Shown here one piece after another: positions 51,641 to 60,682 of a stretch of 64,000 nt of DNA (position 1 is the stretch's first letter; every line of letters starts with the position of its first letter). Source of the DNA: Enterocloster bolteae (GTDB lineage Bacteria > Bacillota > Clostridia > Lachnospirales > Lachnospiraceae); assembly GCA_021772025.1 (NCBI GenBank), contig JAETNT010000007.1, forward strand, positions 35,389 to 99,388, in the 5' to 3' direction. The notes under the pieces were generated by a model. The model did not search any database. It was not told where the DNA came from and worked only from the letters and a program-made list of their open reading frames with translations. The translations under genes were made by a program, and so were the position numbers.

Positions 51641-52866
51641 AAGCTCTCATCCTTCCCGTCTGCTTCTCCTGCCAATTCGAGCAAAAGAGCGGTCAGTTCC
51701 TGATCCGGCAGTGCTCCTTTGTTTTCTCTGCGATAATATTGAATAAACAGCTCTTTTAAGCTTTTTTCCTCCAATCTTTCCTCTAACTCCGGAATCTCGG
51801 CCGCTTCTGCCGGTATAGGACGGATTTCCAGAATATCGCTTTTTAAGGCTTTCATTTTCCGGATTTCATTCTCTCTAATATATCCCTGATCCGTCCGGAT
51901 TTCCAGATAGACAAAGGATTCCTCATCCTTATAGGCTTCACACAGGGAAATCGCTTCCTCTACGTTCTCTGCATGCCAAATTCGAATAGGTTTGTAAACC
52001 GGCAGCGGAATGTCTTTTTTTACAAAGCTTTGCCCTGGATGGACTTCCACCAGGATACACTGCCTTGTCCCGCCGGCCTCGCTGCGGTGGTAAGCCATAG
52101 GTCCTCCGCTGTAAAACGCCCGGCCTTCTGTATGAGGTACTGCCTGAGGTTTATGGACATGGCCCAAGGCAATGTACTGGGCTTTTTTCGGCAAAAGGCC
52201 TCCGTCTACCAGATAAGAGCCGCCAAGCTCAATTCCCCGTTCCGAACCGCCTGCCTGGGCATCCATGGCAAACAGATGGGAAACCGCCAGATTAATGGTA
52301 TCTTCCCGGTAATGCTCTTCCAACCGGGAGAAAAACAGGCCTACCCGTTCTCCATAGGAGCCGGCCCTCTCCTGCCCCTCTTCCATTTCCTGGTAGAGTA
52401 CTTCTCCCAGCCTCTTTTCGCTGGGATAAGGAAGAAGAAGGATAACGGCTCTCTCCCCGCCGATTTCTAACTCCACATACCCTTCTCCGGAAGCCGTGAC
52501 CCGGTGCTTTCCGTAGGCACCTTCGGGAATTACTGTTTTGGGAAGGCCGGCCATTAAAATACCGTGCTCCATAGCCAAAGGCCCGGCCGCCACCAGGCGA
52601 TCCGGGCTGTCATGATTTCCGGCGATAACAAGAACCAAGCGTTTTCCGCCTTCTGTCACCTGTTTTAAGGTATGATAAAACAGTTTCTCCGCTTCTGCAG
52701 GCGGATTGACGCTGTCATAAACATCTCCGGCGATAATCACTAAATCCGCCTGTTCCTCTCTGGCAATGCAGACAAAATCCTCCAGAAATTCTTTCTGTTC
52801 CTTCAGCCGGCTCCGTCCCTCAATGCTTTTTCCCAGGTGCCAGTCCGACGTATGTAAAATACGCAT
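51637..52866 (-). CDS. sbcD: Exonuclease subunit SbcD
   Basis: A 409-residue Mre11-type metallophosphoesterase nuclease. The five metal-binding blocks are visible: ILHTSDWHLGKSIEGRSRLK, LVIIAGDVYDSVNP, LVIAGNHDSPDRL, LAVSHLFAMDAQ and YIALGHVHKPQAVPH. It acts with SbcC. Starts three bases after nth and overlaps sbcC by four. Confidence 0.97.
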   Translation of the reverse strand: MRILHTSDWHLGKSIEGRSRLKEQKEFLEDFVCIAREEQADLVIIAGDVYDSVNPPAEAEKLFYHTLKQVTEGGKRLVLVIAGNHDSPDRLVAAGPLAMEHGILMAGLPKTVIPEGAYGKHRVTASGEGYVELEIGGERAVILLLPYPSEKRLGEVLYQEMEEGQERAGSYGERVGLFFSRLEEHYREDTINLAVSHLFAMDAQAGGSERGIELGGSYLVDGGLLPKKAQYIALGHVHKPQAVPHTEGRAFYSGGPMAYHRSEAGGTRQCILVEVHPGQSFVKKDIPLPVYKPIRIWHAENVEEAISLCEAYKDEESFVYLEIRTDQGYIRENEIRKMKALKSDILEIRPIPAEAAEIPELEERLEEKSLKELFIQYYRRENKGALPDQELTALLLELAGEADGKDESL

Positions 52867-52869
52867 TGA

Positions 52870-53517
52870 TCATCCCTCCACTCCCTGTCTGGCACAGATA
52901 TCTTTTAAGCAGCACCTGCCGCAATCAGGTTTTGTCCGAGCCGTACACACATCCCGGCCATGGAATACCAGCCTGTGGCAAAAGTCGCTGCCTTCTTCCG
53001 GCGGCACCAGCTTCCACAAAGCCATCTCCACCTTTTTGGGATCCTTTATTCCATCCACCAGGCCCATCCGGTTTACCAGACGGATGCAGTGGGTATCCGT
53101 AACAATTGCCGGTTTCCCGAAAACGTCCCCCATAATCAGGTTGGCGCTTTTTCTTCCTACCCCCGGAAGTTTTAATAGAGCGTCAAAATCCTCCGGCACT
53201 TTGTCCCCATATTGTTCATGAAGGATTTTCATACAGGCGTTTATGTCTCTGGCTTTGCTTTTTCCCAGACCGCAGGGGCGGACAATGGCTTCGATATCTT
53301 CTACCCTTGCCTGGGCCAGAGATGCTACATCCGGGAATCTGGCGTATAGATCCTCCACCACAATGTTGACTCTGGCATCCGTACACTGAGCCGCCAGGCG
53401 AACCCCCACCAAAAGCTTCCAGGCCTGGTTATAGTCCAGGGTGCAGCCTGCGTCCGGATATTCTTCCTTTAAACGCCGGATGATTTCCATCGTCAATTCT
53501 TCTTTCGTCATACTCAA
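52870..53517 (-). CDS. nth: Endonuclease III
   Basis: A 215-residue DNA glycosylase/AP lyase for oxidised pyrimidines. The helix-hairpin-helix LLKLPGVGRKSANLIM contains the catalytic Lys, and the catalytic Asp is in FGKPAIVTDTHCIRLVNRMG. The C-terminal Fe-S cluster cysteines are in VCTARTKPDCGRCCLKDICA; the first spacing reads as seven residues rather than the usual six. A TTG start (53517) has the better-placed AGGA, an ATG lies two codons in. Precedes sbcD, a plausible DNA-repair grouping. Confidence 0.96.
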   Translation of the reverse strand: MSMTKEELTMEIIRRLKEEYPDAGCTLDYNQAWKLLVGVRLAAQCTDARVNIVVEDLYARFPDVASLAQARVEDIEAIVRPCGLGKSKARDINACMKILHEQYGDKVPEDFDALLKLPGVGRKSANLIMGDVFGKPAIVTDTHCIRLVNRMGLVDGIKDPKKVEMALWKLVPPEEGSDFCHRLVFHGRDVCTARTKPDCGRCCLKDICARQGVEG

Positions 53518-53536
53518 AATTCATCATTCCTTTTGT

Positions 53537-54382
53537 TTAGTTTTGCGAAATGTCAATGGCAAAATATTTCTGGGAAAGTTCAGAAAGCTCTCCTGACCGG
53601 GTCATATCGGTAATAGCTTCATCAATAGCAGTCCTTAGGGACTCGGTTTCCGGGCCCTTCCGTACCGGAATGGCTACATGAGACGCTTCCTCCGTCAGGG
53701 CGGCAATCTTTAAATCCGCGTCAGGTTGTGCTTTCATATAATCGTTGTAGGTCAGCTCTGCATTTAGAGTGGCGTCAATTCTGCCGGAAAGCAGCAGCTC
53801 AAAAGTCTGGTTTAAGTCATCTACACCGGTTACCTCTGCACCGTACTGCTCAGCCAGCTCCGCATAGGTACTGGAAATGGTGTTGGCAGTTTTTTTGCCG
53901 TTTAAATCCTCAAAAGACTGGATCTCATTATTTTCTCCTTTTACAATCACGGCAGTACGGATATAGGCATAAGGAATGGTGAAATCATATTTCTCAGCCC
54001 GCTCATCGGTTACCTCCACCCCGTTAATTACCAGGTCGTAGCGCCCTGCGTCCAGCCCTGCAAAGAGGCCGTCCCACTCCCCTTCTACAAAGGTGACGGA
54101 AACTCCCAGCTTTTCCGCCAGTTTCTCAGCCACCTCCACATCATAGCCTACAAGCTTATCGGCTTCATCATGATAGGTCCAAGGAGACCAGGTGCCCTCC
54201 ATAGCCACAATCAATTCTCCCCGCTCCTTAATCTGCGCCAAGGCATCCTGGGATTCTAAGTCCCCTTCTGTTACATTTTCCCTCTCAGAAGCGGCGGCGG
54301 CAGTCTCTTTCCCGCAGCCGGACAGGGCAAAGGCAGCAACAGCAACAATGGTTCCGGTTATCCAAAAATTTTTTTTCATCAT
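53537..54382 (-). CDS. Amino-acid-type solute-binding lipoprotein
   Basis: A 281-residue extracellular binding protein of the SBP_bac_3 family. It has a lipoprotein signal (GTIVAVAAFALSGCGKETAA), then LIVAMEGTWSPWTYHDEADK, VGYDVEVAEKLAEKLGVSVT and DGLFAGLDAGRYDLVINGVE, typical of polar amino acid receptors. An AGGAGA site precedes the ATG. No permease or ATPase gene of an ABC importer is adjacent; the neighbours are an MFS gene and nth. Ligand unknown. Confidence 0.9.
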   Translation of the reverse strand: MMKKNFWITGTIVAVAAFALSGCGKETAAAASERENVTEGDLESQDALAQIKERGELIVAMEGTWSPWTYHDEADKLVGYDVEVAEKLAEKLGVSVTFVEGEWDGLFAGLDAGRYDLVINGVEVTDERAEKYDFTIPYAYIRTAVIVKGENNEIQSFEDLNGKKTANTISSTYAELAEQYGAEVTGVDDLNQTFELLLSGRIDATLNAELTYNDYMKAQPDADLKIAALTEEASHVAIPVRKGPETESLRTAIDEAITDMTRSGELSELSQKYFAIDISQN

Positions 54383-54397
54383 GATTACTATCTCCTT

Positions 54398-55627
54398 TTA
54401 TGATGCAGTTTTTCTGCAGATTTTTCTCATCCAGTTTACTCCTAAAACCCCGGCTACAATCACTATCATCCCAATACCGGATACCAAAAACCAGACCCGG
54501 ACCCCTACTCTTTCCGCGATAGGACTTGCAATTGCCAGGCCTATGGGCATGGATAGGGAACCAATCAGGGCCATAAGGGAAAAGGCCCGTCCCATTTTTT
54601 CCGGGACAATGGTTTCCTGCATATAAGCAATCAGAGGGATAGAATGGACATTTCCAAAGGCCCCCATCAAAAGGCAGGTTAGGGCAAAGATGATCCACCC
54701 AGCAAAGACAGGAGGAAGGAGGCCGCAGATTGCGGAGGTAACTCCCAGTCCCAACAGTCCTATATAAGATACTGCTATTTTCCGTTTTACTTTCCAGACG
54801 CTTCCAAACAGCAGGGCAGCCCCCATCATCCCCACTGCAAATCCCGTTTCAACAATACCTCCGTAGACGGCAGGAAGACTAAAATAGTCACTAGTCATCA
54901 AAGGATAAAAGGTAGATAAGGGAGCGTAGAAAAACATGCAGAGAGCTTCCGCCGTCACGATCATAAGAAGTTGTTTGTCCTCACGATAAACCTCCATTCC
55001 CTGGCGGAATTGGGCGGCAAATCCCTGAACCTTTTGACCGGCGGCCGGAAGGGCCGGAATCGTTACCCACAGCAGTGAGCCGCTGGCAAACAGCGCTCCG
55101 GCTACATCTGTCAAAAGAATCACCCACATAGGCACGGCCGCATAGAGAGCCGCTCCGATTACCGGGCCCAAAATAAAAGATCCAGAGTTTAAAAGCTGAA
55201 GCCAGCCGTTTGCCCGAACCAGCTCTTCCTGGGGAACCAGTTGAGGGATAATGGCGGAAATGGCAGGCTGCTGGAAGGTTCCTCCCATGCCTCTCAGGCA
55301 GAGAATAACAGCCACTGTCCACACCGGCATATTGAAATTTTTGATAAGCACCGCATAGATAAGAGCCAAGGCCGCTGTAAACAGATCCGCCCCGATGCAG
55401 ATCCATTTCCGACTGTAGCGGTCTACCGCCACTCCTGCAAAGGGACTTAAAATCGTCATAGGCAAAAAAGAGACCAGCCCTGCCATTCCCATGATCATAG
55501 GAGAGCCGGTCTGCTCCGCCAGCCACCAGATTAAGGCGAACTGAACTGCCGAGCTTCCGATAAGGGAAACTGCCTGGCCTGCAGCAATGATAAAAAACGG
55601 GAGTTTCCAATTCTGATTCGTCGTCAC
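54398..55627 (-). CDS. MFS transporter, MefA-like
   Basis: A 409-residue major facilitator with 12 predicted helices. Features: FFIIAAGQAVSLIGSSAVQF, LSPFAGVAVDRYSRKWICIG (the loop 2-3 motif), FQQPAISAIIPQLVPQEELV and FGNVHSIPLIAYMQETIVPE, a set typical of the macrolide/siderophore exporter branch (MefA/EntS-like). The start is a GTG. Substrate not predictable. Confidence 0.88.
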   Translation of the reverse strand: MTTNQNWKLPFFIIAAGQAVSLIGSSAVQFALIWWLAEQTGSPMIMGMAGLVSFLPMTILSPFAGVAVDRYSRKWICIGADLFTAALALIYAVLIKNFNMPVWTVAVILCLRGMGGTFQQPAISAIIPQLVPQEELVRANGWLQLLNSGSFILGPVIGAALYAAVPMWVILLTDVAGALFASGSLLWVTIPALPAAGQKVQGFAAQFRQGMEVYREDKQLLMIVTAEALCMFFYAPLSTFYPLMTSDYFSLPAVYGGIVETGFAVGMMGAALLFGSVWKVKRKIAVSYIGLLGLGVTSAICGLLPPVFAGWIIFALTCLLMGAFGNVHSIPLIAYMQETIVPEKMGRAFSLMALIGSLSMPIGLAIASPIAERVGVRVWFLVSGIGMIVIVAGVLGVNWMRKICRKTAS

Positions 55628-55647
55628 GTTCTACTAAAAGTCCTTTC

Positions 55648-56850
55648 TTATATACTCTTGTTTTTAGGCGGCTTTATCCGCACAAGGAGCAAATCTTCCA
55701 CAGTCTTTTCAATGCTTTCCGAGGTGACGTCAATCATCAGCCACTTAGTGCCGTTTCCCACAGAGGTATTTTCGTAAAGGCGTTTTACGTAAGGATCTGC
55801 CATTGGAAGCAAAGCTTTTGCTTCTGCAGCTTCCTTCTGTCCGATGCATATCAGACAGGTAAAAAAGCCCTGGTTGGCATATATAGTGCACAAAGCTCTG
55901 CCGCCTTTTTTATATTTTACATTCCATCCTGGGGCCATGGAGCAGCTGCTGTATTGTATAGATGGATTTAAGCGGTAGGTTTCTTCAATAAACCGACGCA
56001 AAGCTTCCCAGTAAGGGGAACCCACATAGGCTCCTATGGTTTCTATATCCGGTTCTCGATCCTTTGGGTATATCTGAGGCCACCTGGTATCCACCCCGGT
56101 AAGGGCATAGGCTATATACTCTCTGCCTCGGTGATAGCCCAGCTTTTCCGCCAGGGCCGCGGATTTAAGATTATGAGCATCCCAGCTTGGATAAAGCCCT
56201 CTCTTTTGACACTCTAAAATCAGCTTTGCTCCGCATACCAGAGCCAAACCCCTTCTCCGGTAATCTAAATGGGTATCAATCTGCACTTCAATGCCCTTTT
56301 TATAAGCCGAGTAGGATGAAGCCGCCGCCACCGGAATACCGTCTTTTACAATTACCGCTCCTAACCCGTTCTTTTCAAAGTCCTCATAGGTTGGAAATTG
56401 AGATACCCAGTCTTTGGCCCATGGATTTTTCTTGGCATAATCGTAAACAGGTTCATCCAGAAGTTTCAGTTCAAATCCTTCCGGCAAGTTCCTTACAATG
56501 TTTTCCAAATAGTCCAAATCCCACACGTTCTCTTCTTTTAATATGGCATATCTGGTAAACCGCTTGGCGGCGGCACCGCAGGTCTTCTCGATCAGAGCCG
56601 CCCACTCTTCGTTTGGCGGTACAAAAAGTGAAATTTCGGGCCGCTCTTTTTGCACATCTTTCAACAGCTTCACATCCGCCTTTCCTGCCAAAAAGCAGAA
56701 ATCTCCCAGGCAGGCGGCGGCTCCCTGGGGTTCTTCCTCATCTTCTACATAAATATCTCCCATAGTTCGATCCAAGCAGGACCAGACCATACTCTCCTGG
56801 CTTTCGGCAAATAGTCCGGCCGCCTTTTGGGTTTCTTCTAATCGAAACAT
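55648..56850 (-). CDS. GNAT acetyltransferase fused to a DUF3788 domain
   Basis: A 400-residue fusion. Residues about 1-265 resemble the GNAT_acetyltran type: NGLGAVIVKDGIPVAAASSY, then the acetyl-CoA loop THLDYRRRGLALVCGAKLIL and YPSWDAHNLKSAALAEKLGY. Residues about 285-395 match DUF3788: EALRRFIEETYRLNPSIQYS, PGWNVKYKKGGRALCTIYAN, QGFFTCLICIGQKEAAEAKA and TKWLMIDVTSESIEKTVEDL. DUF3788 is usually a stand-alone protein of unknown function. The ATG has AGAGGA and lies four bases after the MATE gene. Substrate unknown. Confidence 0.8.
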   Translation of the reverse strand: MFRLEETQKAAGLFAESQESMVWSCLDRTMGDIYVEDEEEPQGAAACLGDFCFLAGKADVKLLKDVQKERPEISLFVPPNEEWAALIEKTCGAAAKRFTRYAILKEENVWDLDYLENIVRNLPEGFELKLLDEPVYDYAKKNPWAKDWVSQFPTYEDFEKNGLGAVIVKDGIPVAAASSYSAYKKGIEVQIDTHLDYRRRGLALVCGAKLILECQKRGLYPSWDAHNLKSAALAEKLGYHRGREYIAYALTGVDTRWPQIYPKDREPDIETIGAYVGSPYWEALRRFIEETYRLNPSIQYSSCSMAPGWNVKYKKGGRALCTIYANQGFFTCLICIGQKEAAEAKALLPMADPYVKRLYENTSVGNGTKWLMIDVTSESIEKTVEDLLLVRIKPPKNKSI

Positions 56851-56854
56851 AAAA

Positions 56855-58246
56855 TTATTCCTCTGTTTTCTGTGAAATTTTCCCTGCAGGCCGATTCTCT
56901 AAACCTTTAAACAATTTGGCCAGCACTGTCACGGCGGCAATCGCCAGCACCACCTCGGCGGCCAGCTGAGCATAAGCCAGTCCATACAAGGGGAACAAAT
57001 AATTTAATAAATAAATGGCCGGAATTTCCAGTACAATTTTTCTCATAATGGCAAAAACCAGTGCTTCTCTTCCCATTCCCGTGGCCTGGAATACTCCTAC
57101 TGCCACAAAATCCATACACAGAAACGGCAGTCCCAGGCAGAATCCTCTAAGGAAGCGGGTTCCGTAGGCTACAACATTTTCATTATCCATGAACATCCGA
57201 ATAATAGGACCTGCTGCCGCAAAATAAAGAACCGTCGCCCCGGTAAGAAAGCCGAGAGCCGCTTTTAGGGAAAAGAACAGGGTCTCTTTCATCCGCTTAT
57301 AATTGCCGCTGGCATAATTATAACTGATGAGAGGCATAATTCCCTGAGAAATGCCCATGGCCACATACATGGGCACCATATTTACCTTTTGAGTAATTCC
57401 CATGGCCGCTACCGCATCGGCTTTATAAGCAGCCGTAAAATTATTTAAAATAGTCATTCCTGTTACATTTAACAGGTTTTGGATGGATGCAGGAATTCCC
57501 ACGCCGCATACTCCAAGAAGAATGGCCTTACTCCGGCTCAGCTTTTTGGGGCTGATACATACATAGGTGTACTTCCTTTTGACAAATATTAAAACAAAGA
57601 AATAGCAGCAGGCCGCACAGTTGGACAAAAAGGTTGCACATCCGGCTCCTGCCGCCCCCATGTTAAATCCCCATGGAAGGATAAAGATGGGATCCAGGAT
57701 AATATTTAGCAGGCATCCGCTCATGGTGCCGATACTGGCGTGAAGGGACTCTCCTTCTGACCTTACCATATAAGCCATTACCACATTCAGCATGGCCGGA
57801 ACCGCTCCGCAGCTTACCGTCCATTTTAAATACTCCGCTGTAGCGGCCTCCGTCAGCTCAGTAGCCCCTAACACGGTCATAGCCGGAACTCTCAATGCAG
57901 TATAGAAAAAGGAAAATAATATTCCCGCAAACAAAGTGCAATAAAATCCAAAGGCCGAACTGCGCCGCACCATCTCGTAATCCTTCCGGCCCAGTGCCCG
58001 GCTCATCATACTGGAGCTGCCCACACCGAACAGGTTTGTAACGGCATTAAAAGCCAGCAGCGCCGGAGCTGCCAAGGTAACGGCAGCATTTTGGATGGGA
58101 TCATTTAACATTCCTACAAAGTACGTATCTGCCAGATTATAAAGCACCATAACCAGAGAGCTTAAAATGGTAGGGATGGACAACTTCATTACGGCTTTGG
58201 GGATAGGGGTTTGCTCAAATAATGTGACTTTTTGTGTATCTTCCAT
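56855..58246 (-). CDS. MATE family efflux transporter
   Basis: A 463-residue transporter with 12 predicted helices: PIPKAVMKLSIPTILSSLVM, LADTYFVGMLNDPIQNAAVT, FGVGSSSMMSRALGRKDYEM, and in the second half QGIMPLISYNYASGNYKRMK. It is the third MATE gene in the window and differs from the other two in the loops. It follows ackA by 18 bases and precedes the GNAT fusion by four. Confidence 0.92.
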   Translation of the reverse strand: MEDTQKVTLFEQTPIPKAVMKLSIPTILSSLVMVLYNLADTYFVGMLNDPIQNAAVTLAAPALLAFNAVTNLFGVGSSSMMSRALGRKDYEMVRRSSAFGFYCTLFAGILFSFFYTALRVPAMTVLGATELTEAATAEYLKWTVSCGAVPAMLNVVMAYMVRSEGESLHASIGTMSGCLLNIILDPIFILPWGFNMGAAGAGCATFLSNCAACCYFFVLIFVKRKYTYVCISPKKLSRSKAILLGVCGVGIPASIQNLLNVTGMTILNNFTAAYKADAVAAMGITQKVNMVPMYVAMGISQGIMPLISYNYASGNYKRMKETLFFSLKAALGFLTGATVLYFAAAGPIIRMFMDNENVVAYGTRFLRGFCLGLPFLCMDFVAVGVFQATGMGREALVFAIMRKIVLEIPAIYLLNYLFPLYGLAYAQLAAEVVLAIAAVTVLAKLFKGLENRPAGKISQKTEE

Positions 58247-58264
58247 GGGGATTGTTCCTTCCTT

Positions 58265-59491
58265 CTATGTGTTTTCGTCTGAGCAAGCTGCCTTCTGCTG
58301 CTTTGCCACTGCCGCTGCTTCTCTGGCTATTTCCAGCTCCTCATTGGTCTTTACTACCAGAACATTAACTTTAGATGAGCCGGTGGAAATCTTCACTGCC
58401 TCAGCCTGATCCCGGTTCTTTACTTCGTCAATGGTGATCCCCAAAAATTCCAGATAATCGCAAATCTCCTGACGGATATCGGAATCATTCTCACCGATTC
58501 CTGCAGTAAAGACAATATTATCCACTCCGTTCATAGCCGCCGCATAGCTGCCCACATACTTTGCCACTTTATAAGAAAAAATTTCTCGGGCAAGTCCCGC
58601 TTTTTCATTGTATTTGATCTCTGCATCCTTAAGCTCTCTGAAATCGCTGGAAAAGTTTTTGGAAATTCCCAGTACCCCCGACTCCTGATTTAAAATCTGC
58701 ATAATCTGGGAAAAATCCAGGTTTTCTTTTTTGGCAAGAAACTCCAGAGCTCCCGGATCTACATCCCCGCACCGGGTTCCCATAACCAGCCCCTCTAACG
58801 GAGTAAAACCCATGGAATTGTCAATAACCTGACCGTACTTTACCGCGCTGATGCTGGCTCCGTTTCCCAGATGACAGACAATCGTTTTTACTCTCTTGGG
58901 ATTCTGGCCCAAAAACTCTGCCGCCCGCTGGGACACATACTTGTGACTAATACCGTGGAAACCGTACCGGCGGATCTTGTACTTTTCATAATATCGATAA
59001 GGGAGGCCATATAAAAATGCTTTTGGCTCCATGGTCTGATTAAAAGCCGTATCAAAAACCCCTACCATCAGGGTATGGGGCATCAGTTTCCTGCAGGCAT
59101 TCACGCCGATAATATTGGCCGGATTATGAAGCGGCGCCAAATCGTTACATTCCGTCATGGCATCAATTACCTGATCCGTAATCACCACAGAACCGGTAAA
59201 CTTCTCCCCGCCGTGAACCAGGCGATGTCCGATGACATCAATATCGCTGTAATCTTTTGCAATTCCTTTTTCCTTATCCACCAGCATGTCCAAAAGAGTA
59301 TGTACCGCCTCCGTGTGGGTCTTCATGGGGATCTGTTCTTTTATAGAAATGCCGCTTTCGGTCTTATATGTAAACACTCCGTCAATGCCGATACGCTCAC
59401 ACAACCCCTTTGCCAGCACTTTCTCTGTTTCGGAATCAATTACCTGGAATTTTAAAGAAGAGCTTCCGCTGTTAATTACCAAAATCCTCAT
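58265..59491 (-). CDS. ackA: Acetate kinase
   Basis: A 408-residue ASKHA-fold kinase converting acetyl phosphate and ADP to acetate and ATP. Motifs: ILVINSGSSSLKFQVID, VIGHRLVHGGEKF, VGVFDTAFNQTM, YGFHGISHKYVSQRA, VCHLGNGASISAVKYG, GFTPLEGLVMGTRCGDVDPG and FTAGIGENDSDIRQE. The start is the ATG at 59489-59491 behind GGGGAGG. Phosphotransacetylase (pta), the usual neighbour, is not here. Its mRNA probably begins with the palindromic repeat at 59527-59581. Confidence 0.98.
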   Translation of the reverse strand: MRILVINSGSSSLKFQVIDSETEKVLAKGLCERIGIDGVFTYKTESGISIKEQIPMKTHTEAVHTLLDMLVDKEKGIAKDYSDIDVIGHRLVHGGEKFTGSVVITDQVIDAMTECNDLAPLHNPANIIGVNACRKLMPHTLMVGVFDTAFNQTMEPKAFLYGLPYRYYEKYKIRRYGFHGISHKYVSQRAAEFLGQNPKRVKTIVCHLGNGASISAVKYGQVIDNSMGFTPLEGLVMGTRCGDVDPGALEFLAKKENLDFSQIMQILNQESGVLGISKNFSSDFRELKDAEIKYNEKAGLAREIFSYKVAKYVGSYAAAMNGVDNIVFTAGIGENDSDIRQEICDYLEFLGITIDEVKNRDQAEAVKISTGSSKVNVLVVKTNEELEIAREAAAVAKQQKAACSDENT

Positions 59492-59526
59492 CAATATTCA
59501 TCCTCCCCATACTTCTGTGGAAAATT

Positions 59527-59581
59527 GTAACCGTTCAGGACAGGGTACCTTCTTATCCGGCTGCGCCGTCTGAACGGTTAC
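59527..59581. repeat. Dispersed palindromic repeat, short copy, in ackA leader
   Basis: A 55-bp element has perfect 12-bp arms (GTAACCGTTCAG and CTGAACGGTTAC) around a core (CTTCTTATCCGGCTGCGCCG) shared with the 1311-1380 copy. It lies between the ackA promoter and ATG, starting at about the predicted transcription start, so the ackA mRNA would open with this hairpin. Confidence 0.88.
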
Positions 59582-59586
59582 GAAAA

Positions 59587-59615
59587 ATTATAGCCTACTT
59601 TGGGAAATAAGTCAA
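59587..59615 (-). promoter_or_regulatory. Sigma-A promoter of the ackA directon
   Basis: TTGACT (59610-59615) and TATAAT (59587-59592), 17 bases apart on the minus strand. The -35 overlaps the lacI-type gene's stop codon, so the promoter arises at the end of that gene. Confidence 0.85.
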
Positions 59616-60586
59616 AGTTTATCGACAATGGAATACCCCAGCTTCACTTCCCGCAAAAGAGTATCCCCTTTATTCAGTATTTCTAGCAACATATTGACAG
59701 CCGTCTCCCCGCTTCTTTCGTAGGAATAATGGACGGTTGTAATAGGCGGGCTGGCCGCGCCTGCCAGAGCAGAGTCTCCATGGCCGGATACCTGAATTTG
59801 TTCCGGAACCGGTATCCCCTGTTCTCTCAAATACTGAATAGCTCCTACTGCCATTTCATCTGTTGCACAGAGGATCCCATCCAAATCAGGACATCTTTTC
59901 AAAAGCTCTTCCGCTTTTTTCCGGCCTGATTCTATAGAAAAGTCCGCAATTACATAATTATTTGCAAGTTCTCCGGCACCCCAGTCCCGGACACAGTCTG
60001 CGAATCCTTGATACCGTGCTTTTCCGGCTGCCTTGTCTTGGTGGATTGCGCTGATATATCCCAGATTCTTTCTCCCTTTTTCTAAAAACAGCCTGGTCAA
60101 ATCATAAAGCGCATGGTAATCATCATGGTAAACGCAGGGAAAGCCCGGCATTTCCTGTCCCATGAGCACCACCGGTACGTGCATATTTTTAAGGGTATTC
60201 TTATGCTCGCCTGTCAGAATGGTGGCCGAAAAAAGTACGCCATCCACCTGCTTTTCGTCAAATGTCTTCAGGTATTCCATCTCTTTTTTGGGATCACCTT
60301 GGGTAACAGCCAATACCATCCGGTATCCCCTTTCATTAAGAATCGAAAGTACCCCTTCTACGATTCTTCCAATAGAATTAAACGCAATTTGCGGGACAAT
60401 GACTCCTATCATTTTCGTCTTTCTGGTTCTTAAAGTCTGGGCCTGAATGGACGGGCGGTAACCGGTTTCCTCTACTACCTTCCGAATAGCCTCCCTCTTT
60501 TCCTGTGAAATATATCCCTGGTTAAAATATCGGGAAACTGCGGCGCTGGAAACTCCGGCCTGTCTGGCAATTTCTGCTATATTCAT
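59612..60586 (-). CDS. LacI family transcriptional regulator
   Basis: A 324-residue sugar-responsive regulator. The N-terminal HTH and hinge are intact (MNIAEIARQAGVSSAAVSRY, then VVEETGYRPSIQAQTLRTRK), followed by the periplasmic-binding-like core (IGVIVPQIAFNSIGRIVEGV, GILCATDEMAVGAIQYLREQ). The ATG at 60584-60586 has GGAG; an upstream in-frame extension is unsupported. It follows the GH13 gene by 96 bases. The likely target is that gene and the ligand a sugar such as a sucrose- or maltose-type molecule. Confidence 0.93.
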   Translation of the reverse strand: MNIAEIARQAGVSSAAVSRYFNQGYISQEKREAIRKVVEETGYRPSIQAQTLRTRKTKMIGVIVPQIAFNSIGRIVEGVLSILNERGYRMVLAVTQGDPKKEMEYLKTFDEKQVDGVLFSATILTGEHKNTLKNMHVPVVLMGQEMPGFPCVYHDDYHALYDLTRLFLEKGRKNLGYISAIHQDKAAGKARYQGFADCVRDWGAGELANNYVIADFSIESGRKKAEELLKRCPDLDGILCATDEMAVGAIQYLREQGIPVPEQIQVSGHGDSALAGAASPPITTVHYSYERSGETAVNMLLEILNKGDTLLREVKLGYSIVDKL

Positions 60587-60633
60587 GGATATCAGCTCCT
60601 TTACTGGATTGGAAAGTAAGTCCCAAACACAGA

Positions 60634-60665
60634 GTGCCGGCGGGAATCCAAGTCCGCACCGGCAC
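60634..60665 (-). terminator. Hairpin between GH13 and lacI-type genes
   Basis: GTGCCGG and CCGGCAC arms with a partly paired interior lie 18 bases after the GH13 stop. No T-run follows, so it may be a partial terminator or an mRNA-stabilising structure that lowers regulator expression. Confidence 0.5.
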
Positions 60666-60682
60666 ATTGTCTGGCAGAAAAT

